Assembly: GCA_016789865.1 (NCBI GenBank)
Contig: JAEUPC010000192.1
Span: forward strand, 1 to 32,666
Length of the DNA: 32,666 nucleotides
Reading direction: 5' to 3'
Source of the DNA: Rubrivivax sp.
GTDB lineage: Bacteria > Pseudomonadota > Gammaproteobacteria > Burkholderiales > Burkholderiaceae_C
Shown piece by piece: positions 22,219 to 30,318 of the stretch. Numbering within the stretch: position 1 is the stretch's first letter; each line of letters opens with the position of its first letter. A program made the translations under genes and the position numbers. The notes beneath the pieces were generated by a model. The model saw only the letters and a list, made by a program, of their open reading frames with translations, did no database searches and was not told the DNA's origin.

Positions 22219-22237
22219 CTGTCGGTGGTGCCGACAG
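22219..22237 (-). terminator. Short stem-loop after the cystathionine lyase gene
   Basis: CTGTCGG (22219-22225) pairs with CCGACAG (22231-22237) around a five-base loop, 14 bases beyond the stop of the minus-strand gene at 22252. An alternative pairing, GGCACCA/TGGTGCC (22207-22213 with 22226-22232), overlaps it. There is no T-run, so intrinsic termination is uncertain. Confidence 0.4.
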
Positions 22238-22251
22238 GCCGGCAGTGCTGC

Positions 22252-23418
22252 TCAGTCGAAAGCCACGCGCAGCGACTGCTCGACATCGGCGCGCAGCGCC
22301 TGGGCCTCCTCGAGCCCGATCGAGAAGCGCACCAGATGCCCTTGCAGAGCGCTGCCCGGGCGCATCGCGGGCAGGTCGTAGGGCACGGCCAGGCTGCGCG
22401 GCCCGGCCCACGAGTAGCCGATGCCGAACAGGCGCAGCCCGTCGACGAAGCGGTCCACCTGCTGCGGCGTGTAGCGGCTGTCGAACAGCACCGAGAACAG
22501 CCCGGCGGCATCGGTGCACAACGCCTTCCAGAACTCGTGTCCAGGGCAACTCGGCAGCGCCGGGTGCAGCACGCGCGCCACTTCCGGCCGCCCGGCGAGC
22601 CATTGGGCGAGCTCGCGTGCCGCGGCATCGTGCGCCCGGTAGCGCAAGGGCAGCGACGACAGCGAACGCAGGACCAGTTCGGCATCGTTGGCAGCCACGC
22701 CCAGCCCCAGGTGCATGTGGGTGAGCTTCAGGCGCTCGTGCAGCGTGTCGTCGCGTGTCGTCACCGAGCCCATCAGCACGTCGCCGCCACCGCTGGGGAA
22801 CTTGGTCAAGGCCTGCACGACGACGTCGATGCCCAGCGCAAAGGCATCGAACGCGAGCCCCGCTCCCCATGTGTTGTCCAACGCGGTGGTCACGCCGCGC
22901 TGGCGAGCCGCGGCGACCAGGCCGCGCAGATCGGGAAACTCCATCGTCACCGAGCCGGCGGCCTCCAGCCACACGAGCCGCGTGCGTTCGCCGATGAGGC
23001 CGGCCAGGGCCGCAGCATCGAGCGGGTCGTACAGCCGATGCGTGATGCCGAAGCGCGCAAGGTCGGTGCGCGCCAGCTCGCGGCTGGGCCCGTAGACGTT
23101 GGATGGCAGCAGGATCTCGTCGCCGGGCGCCAGCAGCGCCTGGTCGACCAGCGCAATGGCGGCCAGGCCGCTGGGCACGAGCAGGCAGTGCTTGCCGCCT
23201 TCGAGCGCGGCAATGCGCTCTTCCAGCACGAAGGATGTGGGCGTGCCGTGCAGGCCGTAGGTGTAGCCGGCCTTGTTGCGCCAGTCGCGCGCGCGCATCG
23301 CGGCCACGTCCTTGAACAGCACCGTCGAGGCCTTGTACACGCCGACCTGCGGCGCCTCGAAGCCCGCCGGGGGCTGGTAGGGGTGGTGGATGAGCGCGCT
23401 GGCAGCGTCGGGTCTCAC
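22252..23418 (-). CDS. metC: Cystathionine beta-lyase-like PLP enzyme (Cys/Met metabolism family)
   Basis: 388-residue fold-type I pyridoxal-phosphate enzyme. Landmarks are YTYGLHGTPTSFVLEERIAALEGG, the cofactor-binding SGLAAIALV region, Asp181 in ALDNTWGAG and Lys206 in VQALTKFPSGGGDVLMG as the Schiff-base lysine. The pattern matches proteobacterial MetC (cystathionine to homocysteine, pyruvate and ammonia) better than gamma-synthases, but desulfhydrase or gamma-lyase activity cannot be excluded. The start is a GTG at 23418 with only a weak upstream AGGA. It follows rimO by 64 bases on the same strand and may be co-transcribed. Confidence 0.87.
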   Translation of the reverse strand: MRPDAASALIHHPYQPPAGFEAPQVGVYKASTVLFKDVAAMRARDWRNKAGYTYGLHGTPTSFVLEERIAALEGGKHCLLVPSGLAAIALVDQALLAPGDEILLPSNVYGPSRELARTDLARFGITHRLYDPLDAAALAGLIGERTRLVWLEAAGSVTMEFPDLRGLVAAARQRGVTTALDNTWGAGLAFDAFALGIDVVVQALTKFPSGGGDVLMGSVTTRDDTLHERLKLTHMHLGLGVAANDAELVLRSLSSLPLRYRAHDAAARELAQWLAGRPEVARVLHPALPSCPGHEFWKALCTDAAGLFSVLFDSRYTPQQVDRFVDGLRLFGIGYSWAGPRSLAVPYDLPAMRPGSALQGHLVRFSIGLEEAQALRADVEQSLRVAFD

Positions 23419-23482
23419 GGGGCGGGTCCTGGTTGGAGCGGATGGATCAAGTCGTGGGTGCCGGGGGGCCGAGCCCAGATCG

Positions 23483-24949
23483 TCAGACGGGCTCGCCGAC
23501 GAGGTCGTGCCCCTCCGTGGCGACGATGCGCGCCGAGGTGAACTCGCCCACCTTCAATGTCCTGCTCGCCTTGGCCGGCGGCAGCAGGCGCACCGTGCCG
23601 TCGATCTCGGGCGCGTCGGCGTAGCTGCGGCCGCGCCCGCCCTGGCGGCCAAGCGCCGGGGCGTGGTCCACCAGCACCTGCATGCGCGCGCCCAGGCGCC
23701 GCTGCAGCTTGCGCGCCGAGGCCTCCTCGGCCACCGCCATGAAGCGGGCCCGGCGCTCCTCGCGCAGCGGCTGCGGCAGCAGGCCCGGCAATTCGTTGGC
23801 CGCGGCGCCCTTCACCGGCGAGTAGGCGAAGCAGCCGGCGCGGTCGATCTCGGCTTCGCGCATGAACTGCAGCAGGTGTTCGAACTCCGCCTCGGTCTCG
23901 CCCGGGAAGCCAGCGATGAACGTGCTGCGCACGACGATCGGCGGGCAGGCCTCGCGCCAGCGCTGCAGCCGCTGGAGGTTGCGCTCGCCACCTTCCCCCA
24001 CGGCCGGGCGCCTCATGCGCCGGAGCACCCCGGGGTGCGAATGCTGCAACGGCACGTCCAGGTACGGCAGGATGCGACCGTCGGCCATCAGCGGCAGCAG
24101 GTCGTCGACGTGCGGATAGGGGTAGACATAGTGCAGCCGCACCCAGGCGCCATGTGGTGCGGCGAGCTCGGCAAGCTTCTCCGCCAGGTCCACCAGCCGC
24201 GTCTTCACCGGCTTGCCGTCCCAGAAGCCGGTGCGGTACTTGACGTCCACGCCGTAGGCCGAGGTATCCTGGCTGACGACCAGCAGCTCCTTCACGCCGC
24301 TGTCGAACAGCGCGCGCGCCTCGTTCAGCACATCGCCGACAGGGCGCGAAACGAGGTCGCCGCGCATGCTGGGGATGATGCAGAAGGTGCAGCGGTGGTT
24401 GCAGCCTTCGCTGATCTTGAGATAGGCGTAGTGGCGCGGCGTGAGCTTGATGCCGGCAATCCCTCGAAACTCGGCGCGCACCTCGGGCACCAGGTCGACG
24501 AAGGGGTCGTGAGGCTTGGGCGCATGCAGATGCACCGCATCCATCACCTCTTGCGTGGCGTGCGGCCCGGTCACGGCCAGCACCTTGGGGTGCATCTCGC
24601 GCACGAGGTTGCCGCCGTCCTCACCGGCCTTGGCACCCAGGCAACCGGTGACGATGACCTTGCCGTTGGCGGCCAGCGCCTCGCCGATGGTGTCGAGGCT
24701 TTCCTTCACCGCCTCGTCGATGAAGCCGCAGGTGTTGACGATGACGAGGTCGGCGCCGGCGAAGGTCTTGCTTGTCTCATAGCCCTCGGCGCGCAGCTGC
24801 GTGAGGATGAGTTCGCTGTCGGTCAGCGCTTTCGGGCACCCCAGCGACACGAAGCCCACGCGGGGGGCGGTGGCGCCCTGTGCGCCGGCCACATCGCGCG
24901 CGCCGGCCACACCGGCTGCGGCAACCTCGCCGCGGTCGGCCGCACTCAC
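23483..24949 (-). CDS. rimO: Ribosomal protein S12 methylthiotransferase RimO
   Basis: 488-residue radical-SAM enzyme that adds a methylthio group to an aspartate of ribosomal protein S12. The auxiliary cluster cysteines are Cys38, Cys74 and Cys103 (SLGCPKA, NTCGF, TGCLG) in the N-terminal UPF0004 domain. The radical-SAM cluster is Cys183-x3-Cys187-x2-Cys190 ([10 protein letters not shown]). The later part includes [18 protein letters not shown] and a C-terminal TRAM domain. The GTG start at 24949 lies 10 bases after the phaR stop and gives an Ala/Gly-rich leader of about 29 residues before [11 protein letters not shown]; a later start is possible but no better codon is evident. Confidence 0.96.
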   Translation of the reverse strand: MSAADRGEVAAAGVAGARDVAGAQGATAPRVGFVSLGCPKALTDSELILTQLRAEGYETSKTFAGADLVIVNTCGFIDEAVKESLDTIGEALAANGKVIVTGCLGAKAGEDGGNLVREMHPKVLAVTGPHATQEVMDAVHLHAPKPHDPFVDLVPEVRAEFRGIAGIKLTPRHYAYLKISEGCNHRCTFCIIPSMRGDLVSRPVGDVLNEARALFDSGVKELLVVSQDTSAYGVDVKYRTGFWDGKPVKTRLVDLAEKLAELAAPHGAWVRLHYVYPYPHVDDLLPLMADGRILPYLDVPLQHSHPGVLRRMRRPAVGEGGERNLQRLQRWREACPPIVVRSTFIAGFPGETEAEFEHLLQFMREAEIDRAGCFAYSPVKGAAANELPGLLPQPLREERRARFMAVAEEASARKLQRRLGARMQVLVDHAPALGRQGGRGRSYADAPEIDGTVRLLPPAKASRTLKVGEFTSARIVATEGHDLVGEPV

Positions 24950-24959
24950 CGCGGCCGTC

Positions 24960-25556
24960 TCACTTCTTGGCCGGCTGGCCGAAGCCCGGCATGGAGGTGA
25001 ACAGCGCGCCGGTGTTGCGCTGCCACTGCTCCACCAGGCCTCGGCTCTGCTCGAAGTAGCCGGTCATCCACTCCTGCAGCATCGGCGCCTGCCCGCTCAT
25101 CAGCTGCGTCCAGGCCTCCGGCGTGAGCTTGCCCGGGTCATACAGACCGCGGCTTTGCTCCAGCAGGCGGCTTTGCAGTTCGGCGAAGGCCCGCATGTTG
25201 CGCTCCAGCAGCGTGCCCATCATGCCCTGCATCGCGTGGCCGTACAGGCGAATGATCTGCGCCAGCGTCTCGGTGCTGAACATCGGCACGCCGCCGCTTT
25301 CTTCCTCGAGGATGATCTGCAAGAGGATGCTGCGCGTGATGTCCTCTCCGCTCTTGGCGTCACGCACCTCGAACGACTCGCCGCCCAGCACCATGGTCTT
25401 CACGTCGGCCAGCGTGATGTAGCTGCTGGTGCGCGTGTCGTAGAGCCTGCGGTTGGGATACTTCTTCAGCACCCGCAGCGCGCCGGCTTGCGCGGTGCCT
25501 TCGGCGGCGGGCGCATCGCCGGTCGGGGCGGCTGAAGGGCGGCGCGTGGCGGGCAT
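24960..25556 (-). CDS. phaR: Polyhydroxyalkanoate synthesis repressor PhaR
   Basis: 198-residue regulator that binds PHB granules and represses phasin genes. After a 27-residue Ala/Pro-rich leader, the DNA-binding domain [56 protein letters not shown] is nearly diagnostic. The PHB-accumulation domain continues with [26 protein letters not shown]. The C-terminal half is Gln/Met-rich and probably coiled-coil ([28 protein letters not shown]). The start [11 protein letters not shown] at 25556 is the only nearby ATG. It is followed directly by rimO. Confidence 0.95.
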   Translation of the reverse strand: MPATRRPSAAPTGDAPAAEGTAQAGALRVLKKYPNRRLYDTRTSSYITLADVKTMVLGGESFEVRDAKSGEDITRSILLQIILEEESGGVPMFSTETLAQIIRLYGHAMQGMMGTLLERNMRAFAELQSRLLEQSRGLYDPGKLTPEAWTQLMSGQAPMLQEWMTGYFEQSRGLVEQWQRNTGALFTSMPGFGQPAKK

Positions 25557-25581
25557 GGGGGCAAACGGGGGGCAGGAGGGC

Positions 25582-25617
25582 GGGGCCGTGGTGGCGCCGA
25601 TTCTAGGCGCCGGCCCC
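25582..25617 (-). terminator. Stem-loop at the end of the LhgO-like gene
   Basis: GGCGCC (25593-25598) pairs with GGCGCC (25606-25611) around seven bases. A second layer, GGGGCC (25582-25587) with GGCCCC (25612-25617), extends it with a five-base bulge. The structure overlaps the TAG of the flavoprotein gene (25603-25605) and sits before phaR. It is very GC-rich and lacks a T-run. Confidence 0.4.
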
Positions 25618-26742
25618 GGCCGGCGCCTCGCCGACCAGGTCCGCCACCCACTCGCCGATGGCCAGGCACGAGGTCAGCCCGGGCGACTCGATGCCGAACA
25701 ACTGCACCACCCCGTCACAGCCGTGCTGCGCCGGCCCGGCGATGACGAAGTCCGCTACCGCCTCGCCAGGCCCCGAGAGCTTGGGCCGAACACCGCTGTA
25801 GGCAGGCGCCAGCGCTCCTTCAGGCAGCCCGGGCCAGTAGCGGCGGATGTCGGCTTCGAAGCCGGCCCGGCGCGCCTCGTCCACCGGGTAGTCGATCGCA
25901 TCGGGGTCGTTGTGCGCGAGCCACTGCACGTCGGGCCCGAACTTGGCCTGGCCGCCCAGGTCGACCGTGAAGTGCACGCCCAGGCCACCGTCCACCGGCA
26001 CGGGGTAGACCAAGCGCAAAAACGGACTGCGACCGGCCAGCGAGAAGTAGTGGCCCTGCGCAAGATGCAGCCGCGGAACATGCTCCGGCGGGAAACCGGT
26101 CATCGCGCGCGCCACCTGCTGTGCGTGCAAGCCGGCGCAGTTCACGACCCACCCAGCCGACATCTCGAAAGGCTCCGCGCCCTCGGTGGCGAACACCCAG
26201 CGGTCGCCGTCGCGGCGGGCCGAGGCGAACGGGCTCATGCAGGCATACAGCGCGCCGGCGCGTTCAGCGTCGCCCAGCAGCGCGGTCATCAGCGCATGGC
26301 TGTCGACGATGCCCGTGGAGGGCGAGAGCAGCGCGGCCGTGGCCTGGACCTGCGGCTCCACGGCCCGCGCCTGGGCGCCGCTCAATCGCTGCAGATCGTG
26401 CACGCCGCTGGCGGCTGCCCGCTGGGCGATCGCATGAAGCTTGGGTTCCTCGCCCACAGCGGTGGCGACGATCAGCTTGCCGCAGCGCCGATGGGGCACA
26501 CCGCGCGCCTGCGCGTATTCGTAGAGCAGCGACCTGCCGCGCACGCACAGCCGGGCCTTGAGCGAGCCCGGCGCGTAGTAGATGCCGGCGTGAATGACCT
26601 CGCTGTTGCGCGCCGAAGTGCCCGTGCCGTAGTCCGCGGCAGCTTCCAGCAGCACCACGCCGTGCCCGGCCAGCGCCAGCTGGCGTGCCACGGCCAACCC
26701 GACCACCCCGGCGCCGATGACCACGACATCGATGCGATCCAT
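25603..26742 (-). CDS. FAD-dependent oxidoreductase, L-2-hydroxyglutarate oxidase (LhgO)-like
   Basis: 379-residue flavoprotein of the DAO superfamily. The FAD motif VVVIGAGVVGLAVARQLALAG leads to a second-strand acid (LLEA), then GTGTSARNSEVIHAGIYYAPGSLKARLCVRG, a signature of the LhgO/L2HGDH group. VVNCAGLHAQQVARAM and QGHYFSLAGRSPFLRLVYPVP follow, with the C-terminal FGIESPGLTSCLAIGEWVADLV. The expected reaction is oxidation of an alpha-hydroxy acid such as L-2-hydroxyglutarate, with electrons to the membrane, but several related dehydrogenases share this pattern. The ATG at 26742 gives the usual start (MDRIDVVVIGAG). It has no obvious link to the other DAO genes at 6353-10418. Confidence 0.87.
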   Translation of the reverse strand: MDRIDVVVIGAGVVGLAVARQLALAGHGVVLLEAAADYGTGTSARNSEVIHAGIYYAPGSLKARLCVRGRSLLYEYAQARGVPHRRCGKLIVATAVGEEPKLHAIAQRAAASGVHDLQRLSGAQARAVEPQVQATAALLSPSTGIVDSHALMTALLGDAERAGALYACMSPFASARRDGDRWVFATEGAEPFEMSAGWVVNCAGLHAQQVARAMTGFPPEHVPRLHLAQGHYFSLAGRSPFLRLVYPVPVDGGLGVHFTVDLGGQAKFGPDVQWLAHNDPDAIDYPVDEARRAGFEADIRRYWPGLPEGALAPAYSGVRPKLSGPGEAVADFVIAGPAQHGCDGVVQLFGIESPGLTSCLAIGEWVADLVGEAPAGAGA

Positions 26743-26778
26743 CCGAACAGGCTCCGGTCCGCGGCACCGCCGCCGCGG

Positions 26779-26808
26779 CAGAAACGACAACGGCGCCCGA
26801 AGGCGCCG
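26779..26808 (-). terminator. Intrinsic terminator of tRNA-Val
   Basis: On the minus strand CGGCGCC-TTCG-GGCGCCG forms a seven-pair GC stem with a UUCG tetraloop (26791-26808), followed by a T-rich stretch TTGTCGTTTCT (26790 down to 26780). It lies 43 bases beyond the tRNA 3' end and ahead of the LhgO-like gene. The best-formed intrinsic terminator in the window. Confidence 0.75.
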
Positions 26809-26851
26809 CCGCGGCTGCAACCCATGCACTTGCCGGGTTGCCGAGGGAGAT

Positions 26852-26928
26852 TGGTAGGCGCGATTGGACTCGAACCAACGACCCCCACCATGTCAAGGTG
26901 GTGCTCTAACCAGCTGAGCTACACGCCT
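26852..26928 (-). tRNA. tRNA-Val (anticodon GAC)
   Basis: 77 bases including an encoded CCA (26852-26854). The cloverleaf folds fully. The acceptor stem is AGGCGTG with CGCGCCT (one G-U pair). The D arm is GCTC/GAGC and the anticodon stem CCACC/GGTGG. The seven-base loop TTGACAT holds anticodon GAC, which reads GUC and GUU valine codons. The T arm contains TTCGAGT. It stands alone between relA and an LhgO-like gene on the same strand. No integrase or duplicated 3' end is seen nearby, so no sign that it serves as an attachment site. Confidence 0.96.
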
Positions 26929-26943
26929 GTCGTTGAGATGCGC

Positions 26944-26949
26944 ATTCTA
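26944..26949 (-). promoter_or_regulatory. Candidate -10 box for tRNA-Val
   Basis: TAGAAT on the minus strand (five of six matches) lies 15 bases upstream of the mature tRNA. It is followed by a GC-rich discriminator (GCGC), a feature of stable-RNA promoters under stringent control. No clear -35 was found. Confidence 0.4.
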
Positions 26950-27006
26950 TAGCAGCGGCAGCAGCCATCGCCCCGACCGGGCCCTGCCCGGGCCGGCCGG
27001 GCGGCC

Positions 27007-29346
27007 CTACTTGCGCCGCGCGTGACGAACGCCCGCCACGCGCGCCACCAGCGCCAGCACCGGGCTCAGGCGTGACGCGTCGGGCACTTCGACGGTGAAG
27101 GTCATCCATGCCGTACTGCGGTCGCGCGCGCTTTGCGTGTGCACCGCGGTGACGTTCACCTTCTGCTTGGCGAACACCTCGGAGATGTCGCGCAGCAGCC
27201 CGCCGCGATCGGCCGCCTCGATCAGCACGTCGATCTGGTACAGCGCCTCGCCGGCCTCGCCCGCCGTGCCCCACTTCACGTCGATCAGCCGGCCCGGATC
27301 GGCCGCGGCCATGTGGCGCAGGTTCGTGCAGTCGGCGCGATGAATGGCCACCCCTTTGCCGCGGGTGACGAAGCCGCCGATCGGATCGGGCGGCGCCGGC
27401 CGGCAGCAGCGCGCCAGCGTCGTGAGCAGCGAATCGACCCCGACCACCAGCACGCCGCCGCGCCGCGCGCCGCTGCGCGAGCGCTGCAGGGCCACGCGCT
27501 CCTCCTCGGGCGCAGCGGGCGGCGGCCTGAGCAGGTTCTCGATGTGGCGCAGCGAGTACTCGTCCTTGCCCACCACCTCGAACAGTGCCTCGGCATTCTT
27601 GAACCCCAGCTCCTCGGCCAGGCTGTCCAGCTTGAGGGCCGTGCGGCCTTCGCGTTGCAGCAGTTTCTCCACCAGTTCGCGGCCGCGCGCCACCGTGGCC
27701 TGCAGGTCCCGCGCGTTGAACCACGCCCGCACCTTGGCCCGGGCTCGCGGGCTCTTCAGGTAGCCGAGATCGGGGTTGAGCCAGTCCATCGAGGGCCCGC
27801 CCTCGCGCGCCGCCACCACCTCCACCGTCTGGCCGGAGCGCAGCGCGGTGTGCAGCGGCACCAGCGCGCCGTCCACCCGCGCACCGCGGCAGCGGTGGCC
27901 CAGGTCGGTGTGCAGCGCGTAGGCAAAGTCCACCGGCGTGCCGTCCACCGGCAGGTCGATGATGGTGGCCTGCGGCGTGAAGACGTAGATGCGGTCATCG
28001 AAGGCCCCGGCGTCGGCGCCGGGCGCCGTGCCGCGTTCATCGGTACCGGGGGCGGCCGTGTCGCGCTGCCAGGCGAGCAGCTCGCGCAGCACCGCCTTGC
28101 GCGCCTCGGCGACGCGCTCCTCGAAGTCGCCCGCGGCGCTGACGCCGGCGTAGCCCCGGGCGCCGGCCTCCTTGTACATCCAGTGGGCGGCCACGCCGTG
28201 CTCGGCGTGCTCGTGCATCGAACGGGTGCGGATCTGCACCTCCAGCGCCCGGCCGTCGTCGGCCAGCACCACGGTGTGCAGCGACTGGTAGCCGTTGGGC
28301 TTGGGCCGCGCGATGTAGTCGTCGAACTCGCCGTCGATGGCGCGCCAGCGTTCGTGCACACGCGCCAGCACCGCGTAGCAGGTGGGCGCGTCCTCGACGA
28401 TGACGCGCAGGGCCCTGGCATCCAGCACGCGCGAGAAGTCCAGGCCCTTGCCCTGCATCTTCTTCCAGATGCTGTACAGGTGCTTCGGGCGCCCGGCCAC
28501 CTCGGCCAGCAGGCCGGCAGCGCGCAGCAGCTCGACGAGCTGCCGGCGCGCGCGCTCGACGGCCTGTTCACGCTCGGCGCGCTTGTCATGCACCAGCGCC
28601 GCCACGCGCTTGTATTCGCCCGGCTGCAGGAAGCGGAAGGCCAGGTCCTCGATCTCCCACTTCACCTGCCAGATGCCCAGGCGATTGGCCAGCGGCGCGA
28701 AGACTTGCAGGCTCTCGGTGGCCAGCTCGGGCGGGCAGGGCCGGTGCGTGGCCGCGAAGTGGCGCAGCGTCTGCAGCCGCGAAGCCAGCCGCAGCAGCAC
28801 CACGCGCAGGTCGCGCGAGAACGCCAGCAGCATCTTGCGTACACGCTCGATCTGCAGCGCACGCTGGTTGCCCGGCACCACGGCCGCGCGCGCGGCGCGC
28901 TGGATCTGCACCAGTTGCCGCGTCAGCGACACCAGCCGCGCGGCGTGCTCGCCGAAGGCCTTGCGCAGCACCTCCTCGGGCCGCTGCAGGTAGTCGCCCG
29001 CGTAGACGAGGTAGGCCGTGGCGGCCAGCGCCGGCGCCGCGCCGATGGTCCTGAGCACGGCGGCCACGCCATCGGCATGCGCGAGGGCGTCCTCGCCGGT
29101 GTCGAGCAGTTGGTTGGCCAGCAGCGGCTCGGCAAAGGCACGCGCGCGTTGCAGGGGGTCGGTGAAGGCCGCGGCGGCTGTCGTCGCGCCAGCGCCGCGG
29201 GCGCCCGGGGCGGCCCGACCGGGGGTGCCTGACTCCGCGGCCACGCTGGCAGCCCCGGGCGGCGGTGCCTGGACGAACCCCGCTTCTTCACTGGCCAGCC
29301 GGACGATGGCCGCGGCCTCGGCAGGCGCGACCGCAGAAGACTTCAT
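27007..29346 (-). CDS. relA: GTP pyrophosphokinase RelA (ppGpp synthetase with degenerate hydrolase domain)
   Basis: 779-residue long RSH enzyme making the stringent-response alarmone (p)ppGpp on stalled ribosomes. An Ala/Gly-rich leader of about 60 residues comes first. The hydrolase-like domain (about 75-220) lacks the HDxxED metal site, having AYLVYAGDYLQRP instead, so it should not degrade ppGpp. The synthetase domain includes GRPKHLYSIWKKMQGKG and EFDD (340-343), the acidic motif of RelA as opposed to RFKD of SpoT/Rel. NGYQSLHTVVL and EVQIRT follow. Then come a TGS domain (DRIYVFTPQATIIDLP...), a Cys-containing region (LARCCRPAPPDPIGG) and a C-terminal ACT domain. The ATG at 29346 overlaps the stop of the hydrolase gene (ATGA). 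Confidence 0.96.
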   Translation of the reverse strand: MKSSAVAPAEAAAIVRLASEEAGFVQAPPPGAASVAAESGTPGRAAPGARGAGATTAAAAFTDPLQRARAFAEPLLANQLLDTGEDALAHADGVAAVLRTIGAAPALAATAYLVYAGDYLQRPEEVLRKAFGEHAARLVSLTRQLVQIQRAARAAVVPGNQRALQIERVRKMLLAFSRDLRVVLLRLASRLQTLRHFAATHRPCPPELATESLQVFAPLANRLGIWQVKWEIEDLAFRFLQPGEYKRVAALVHDKRAEREQAVERARRQLVELLRAAGLLAEVAGRPKHLYSIWKKMQGKGLDFSRVLDARALRVIVEDAPTCYAVLARVHERWRAIDGEFDDYIARPKPNGYQSLHTVVLADDGRALEVQIRTRSMHEHAEHGVAAHWMYKEAGARGYAGVSAAGDFEERVAEARKAVLRELLAWQRDTAAPGTDERGTAPGADAGAFDDRIYVFTPQATIIDLPVDGTPVDFAYALHTDLGHRCRGARVDGALVPLHTALRSGQTVEVVAAREGGPSMDWLNPDLGYLKSPRARAKVRAWFNARDLQATVARGRELVEKLLQREGRTALKLDSLAEELGFKNAEALFEVVGKDEYSLRHIENLLRPPPAAPEEERVALQRSRSGARRGGVLVVGVDSLLTTLARCCRPAPPDPIGGFVTRGKGVAIHRADCTNLRHMAAADPGRLIDVKWGTAGEAGEALYQIDVLIEAADRGGLLRDISEVFAKQKVNVTAVHTQSARDRSTAWMTFTVEVPDASRLSPVLALVARVAGVRHARRK

Positions 29347-30227
29347 GGGCCGAGCAGGAAGCGGCGCACTGCGGCGCGCTGGTCGGGTGCCACCAGCGTG
29401 GGCGCGTGGCCGACGCCGGCGAACTCCACCAGCGCGGCCCTCGGCCCCCGGGTGGCCATGGCCTGCGCCGTGGCAGGCGTCAGCAGGTCGGAGTCCTTGC
29501 CGCGCAGCAGCAGCGTCGGGCATCGGATGCGGTCGTAGGCCTGCCAGGTGAGAGCCTCGGCGCCCTTCACCATCTCTGCCGTCATCGCCCGCACCGGGGC
29601 GGCGATGGCCAGGTCGTAGTGAGGCACGAGCCCGCCATCCGGCGCGCCCACCAGCTGCGGCCGGGTCAAGGCCAGCCACTGCTCCGGCGTGTGCGGGCCG
29701 AAGCCTTGCGAGACGCTCCACAGCGCCGCCGCGGCTTCTTCCTCGGACTTCCAGGTCACCGGCACGCCGAGGTAGGTCTTGATGCGCTCGATGGCCACCG
29801 GCTCGATGGTCGGCCCGACGTCATTGAGCACCAGCTTGCGCACCGGCGAATTCGGCAGGCTTGCCAAGCCCAGCCCGACGAGGCCGCCCATCGAGGTGCC
29901 GACCCAGTCGACCTGTTCCACGTCGAGCCTGGCCACCAGCGTGACCATGTCGGCCACGTAGGTGGGAATCGAGTAGCCCATCGGGTCAGCCAGGCGGTCG
30001 CTGCGGCCGCGCCCCACCACGTCGGGGCAGACCACGCGGTACTCGGCGCACAGGTCGCGCGCCAGCGTGTCGAAGTCGCGCCCCTGGCGGGACAACCCGT
30101 GCACGCACACCAGCACACGCGGGTTGGCCGGCTCGCCCCACTGCCAATAGGCCATGCGGTGCAGGCCGCGCGGGTCCAGGCACTGGACATGGTGCAGCGT
30201 TGGCTGGGCAGCGGCGGAAGCAGTCAT
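29343..30227 (-). CDS. Alpha/beta hydrolase, translationally coupled to relA
   Basis: 294-residue serine hydrolase of the alpha/beta fold. The oxyanion-hole region is VLVCVHGLSRQGRDFD, the nucleophile elbow GTSMGG (Ser112), with Asp247 (KDSDLLTP) and His274 (GVGHAP) completing the triad. PDVVGRGRSDRLADP is the conserved loop after strand 4. The cap domain lies around residues 135-220. The substrate is unknown; an ester or lactone is most likely for this group. The ATG at 30227 gives the usual start, and the stop overlaps the relA ATG as ATGA, so both probably share a message. It is divergent from the 3-hydroxybutyrate dehydrogenase gene. Confidence 0.9.
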   Translation of the reverse strand: MTASAAAQPTLHHVQCLDPRGLHRMAYWQWGEPANPRVLVCVHGLSRQGRDFDTLARDLCAEYRVVCPDVVGRGRSDRLADPMGYSIPTYVADMVTLVARLDVEQVDWVGTSMGGLVGLGLASLPNSPVRKLVLNDVGPTIEPVAIERIKTYLGVPVTWKSEEEAAAALWSVSQGFGPHTPEQWLALTRPQLVGAPDGGLVPHYDLAIAAPVRAMTAEMVKGAEALTWQAYDRIRCPTLLLRGKDSDLLTPATAQAMATRGPRAALVEFAGVGHAPTLVAPDQRAAVRRFLLGP

Positions 30228-30247
30228 GGTGCGGACAGGCAGCGCTT

Positions 30248-30253
30248 GATAAT
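30248..30253 (+). promoter_or_regulatory. Candidate -10 box for the 3-hydroxybutyrate dehydrogenase gene
   Basis: GATAAT on the plus strand (five of six matches) in the divergent gap. Transcription would start near 30260, leaving a leader of about 59 bases before the ATG at 30319. No good -35 box is visible; that position falls at the start codon of the divergent hydrolase gene. Confidence 0.4.
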
Positions 30254-30318
30254 CGGGCCATCGTAACAAGGCCCCTCGCCTGCTGCCCGAGGTGCCTGCC
30301 CTGCGGGAGAAGCACAGC

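Noticed and set aside
26852-26928. tRNA-Val as a possible integration site
   Set aside because: No integrase, no repeat of the tRNA 3' end in the window, and ordinary housekeeping genes on both sides.
25453-26952. A 499-codon plus-strand frame opposite the LhgO-like gene that also crosses the tRNA
   Set aside because: It runs through a well-folded tRNA and a real gene on the other strand; no domain seen.
26990-27007. GGGCCG/CGGCCC stem next to the relA stop
   Set aside because: The region is almost pure G and C, so many pairings are possible by chance; no T-run follows.
27133-29232. A 699-codon plus-strand frame opposite relA
   Set aside because: No recognisable domain, His/Gln/Arg-rich; a shadow of relA.
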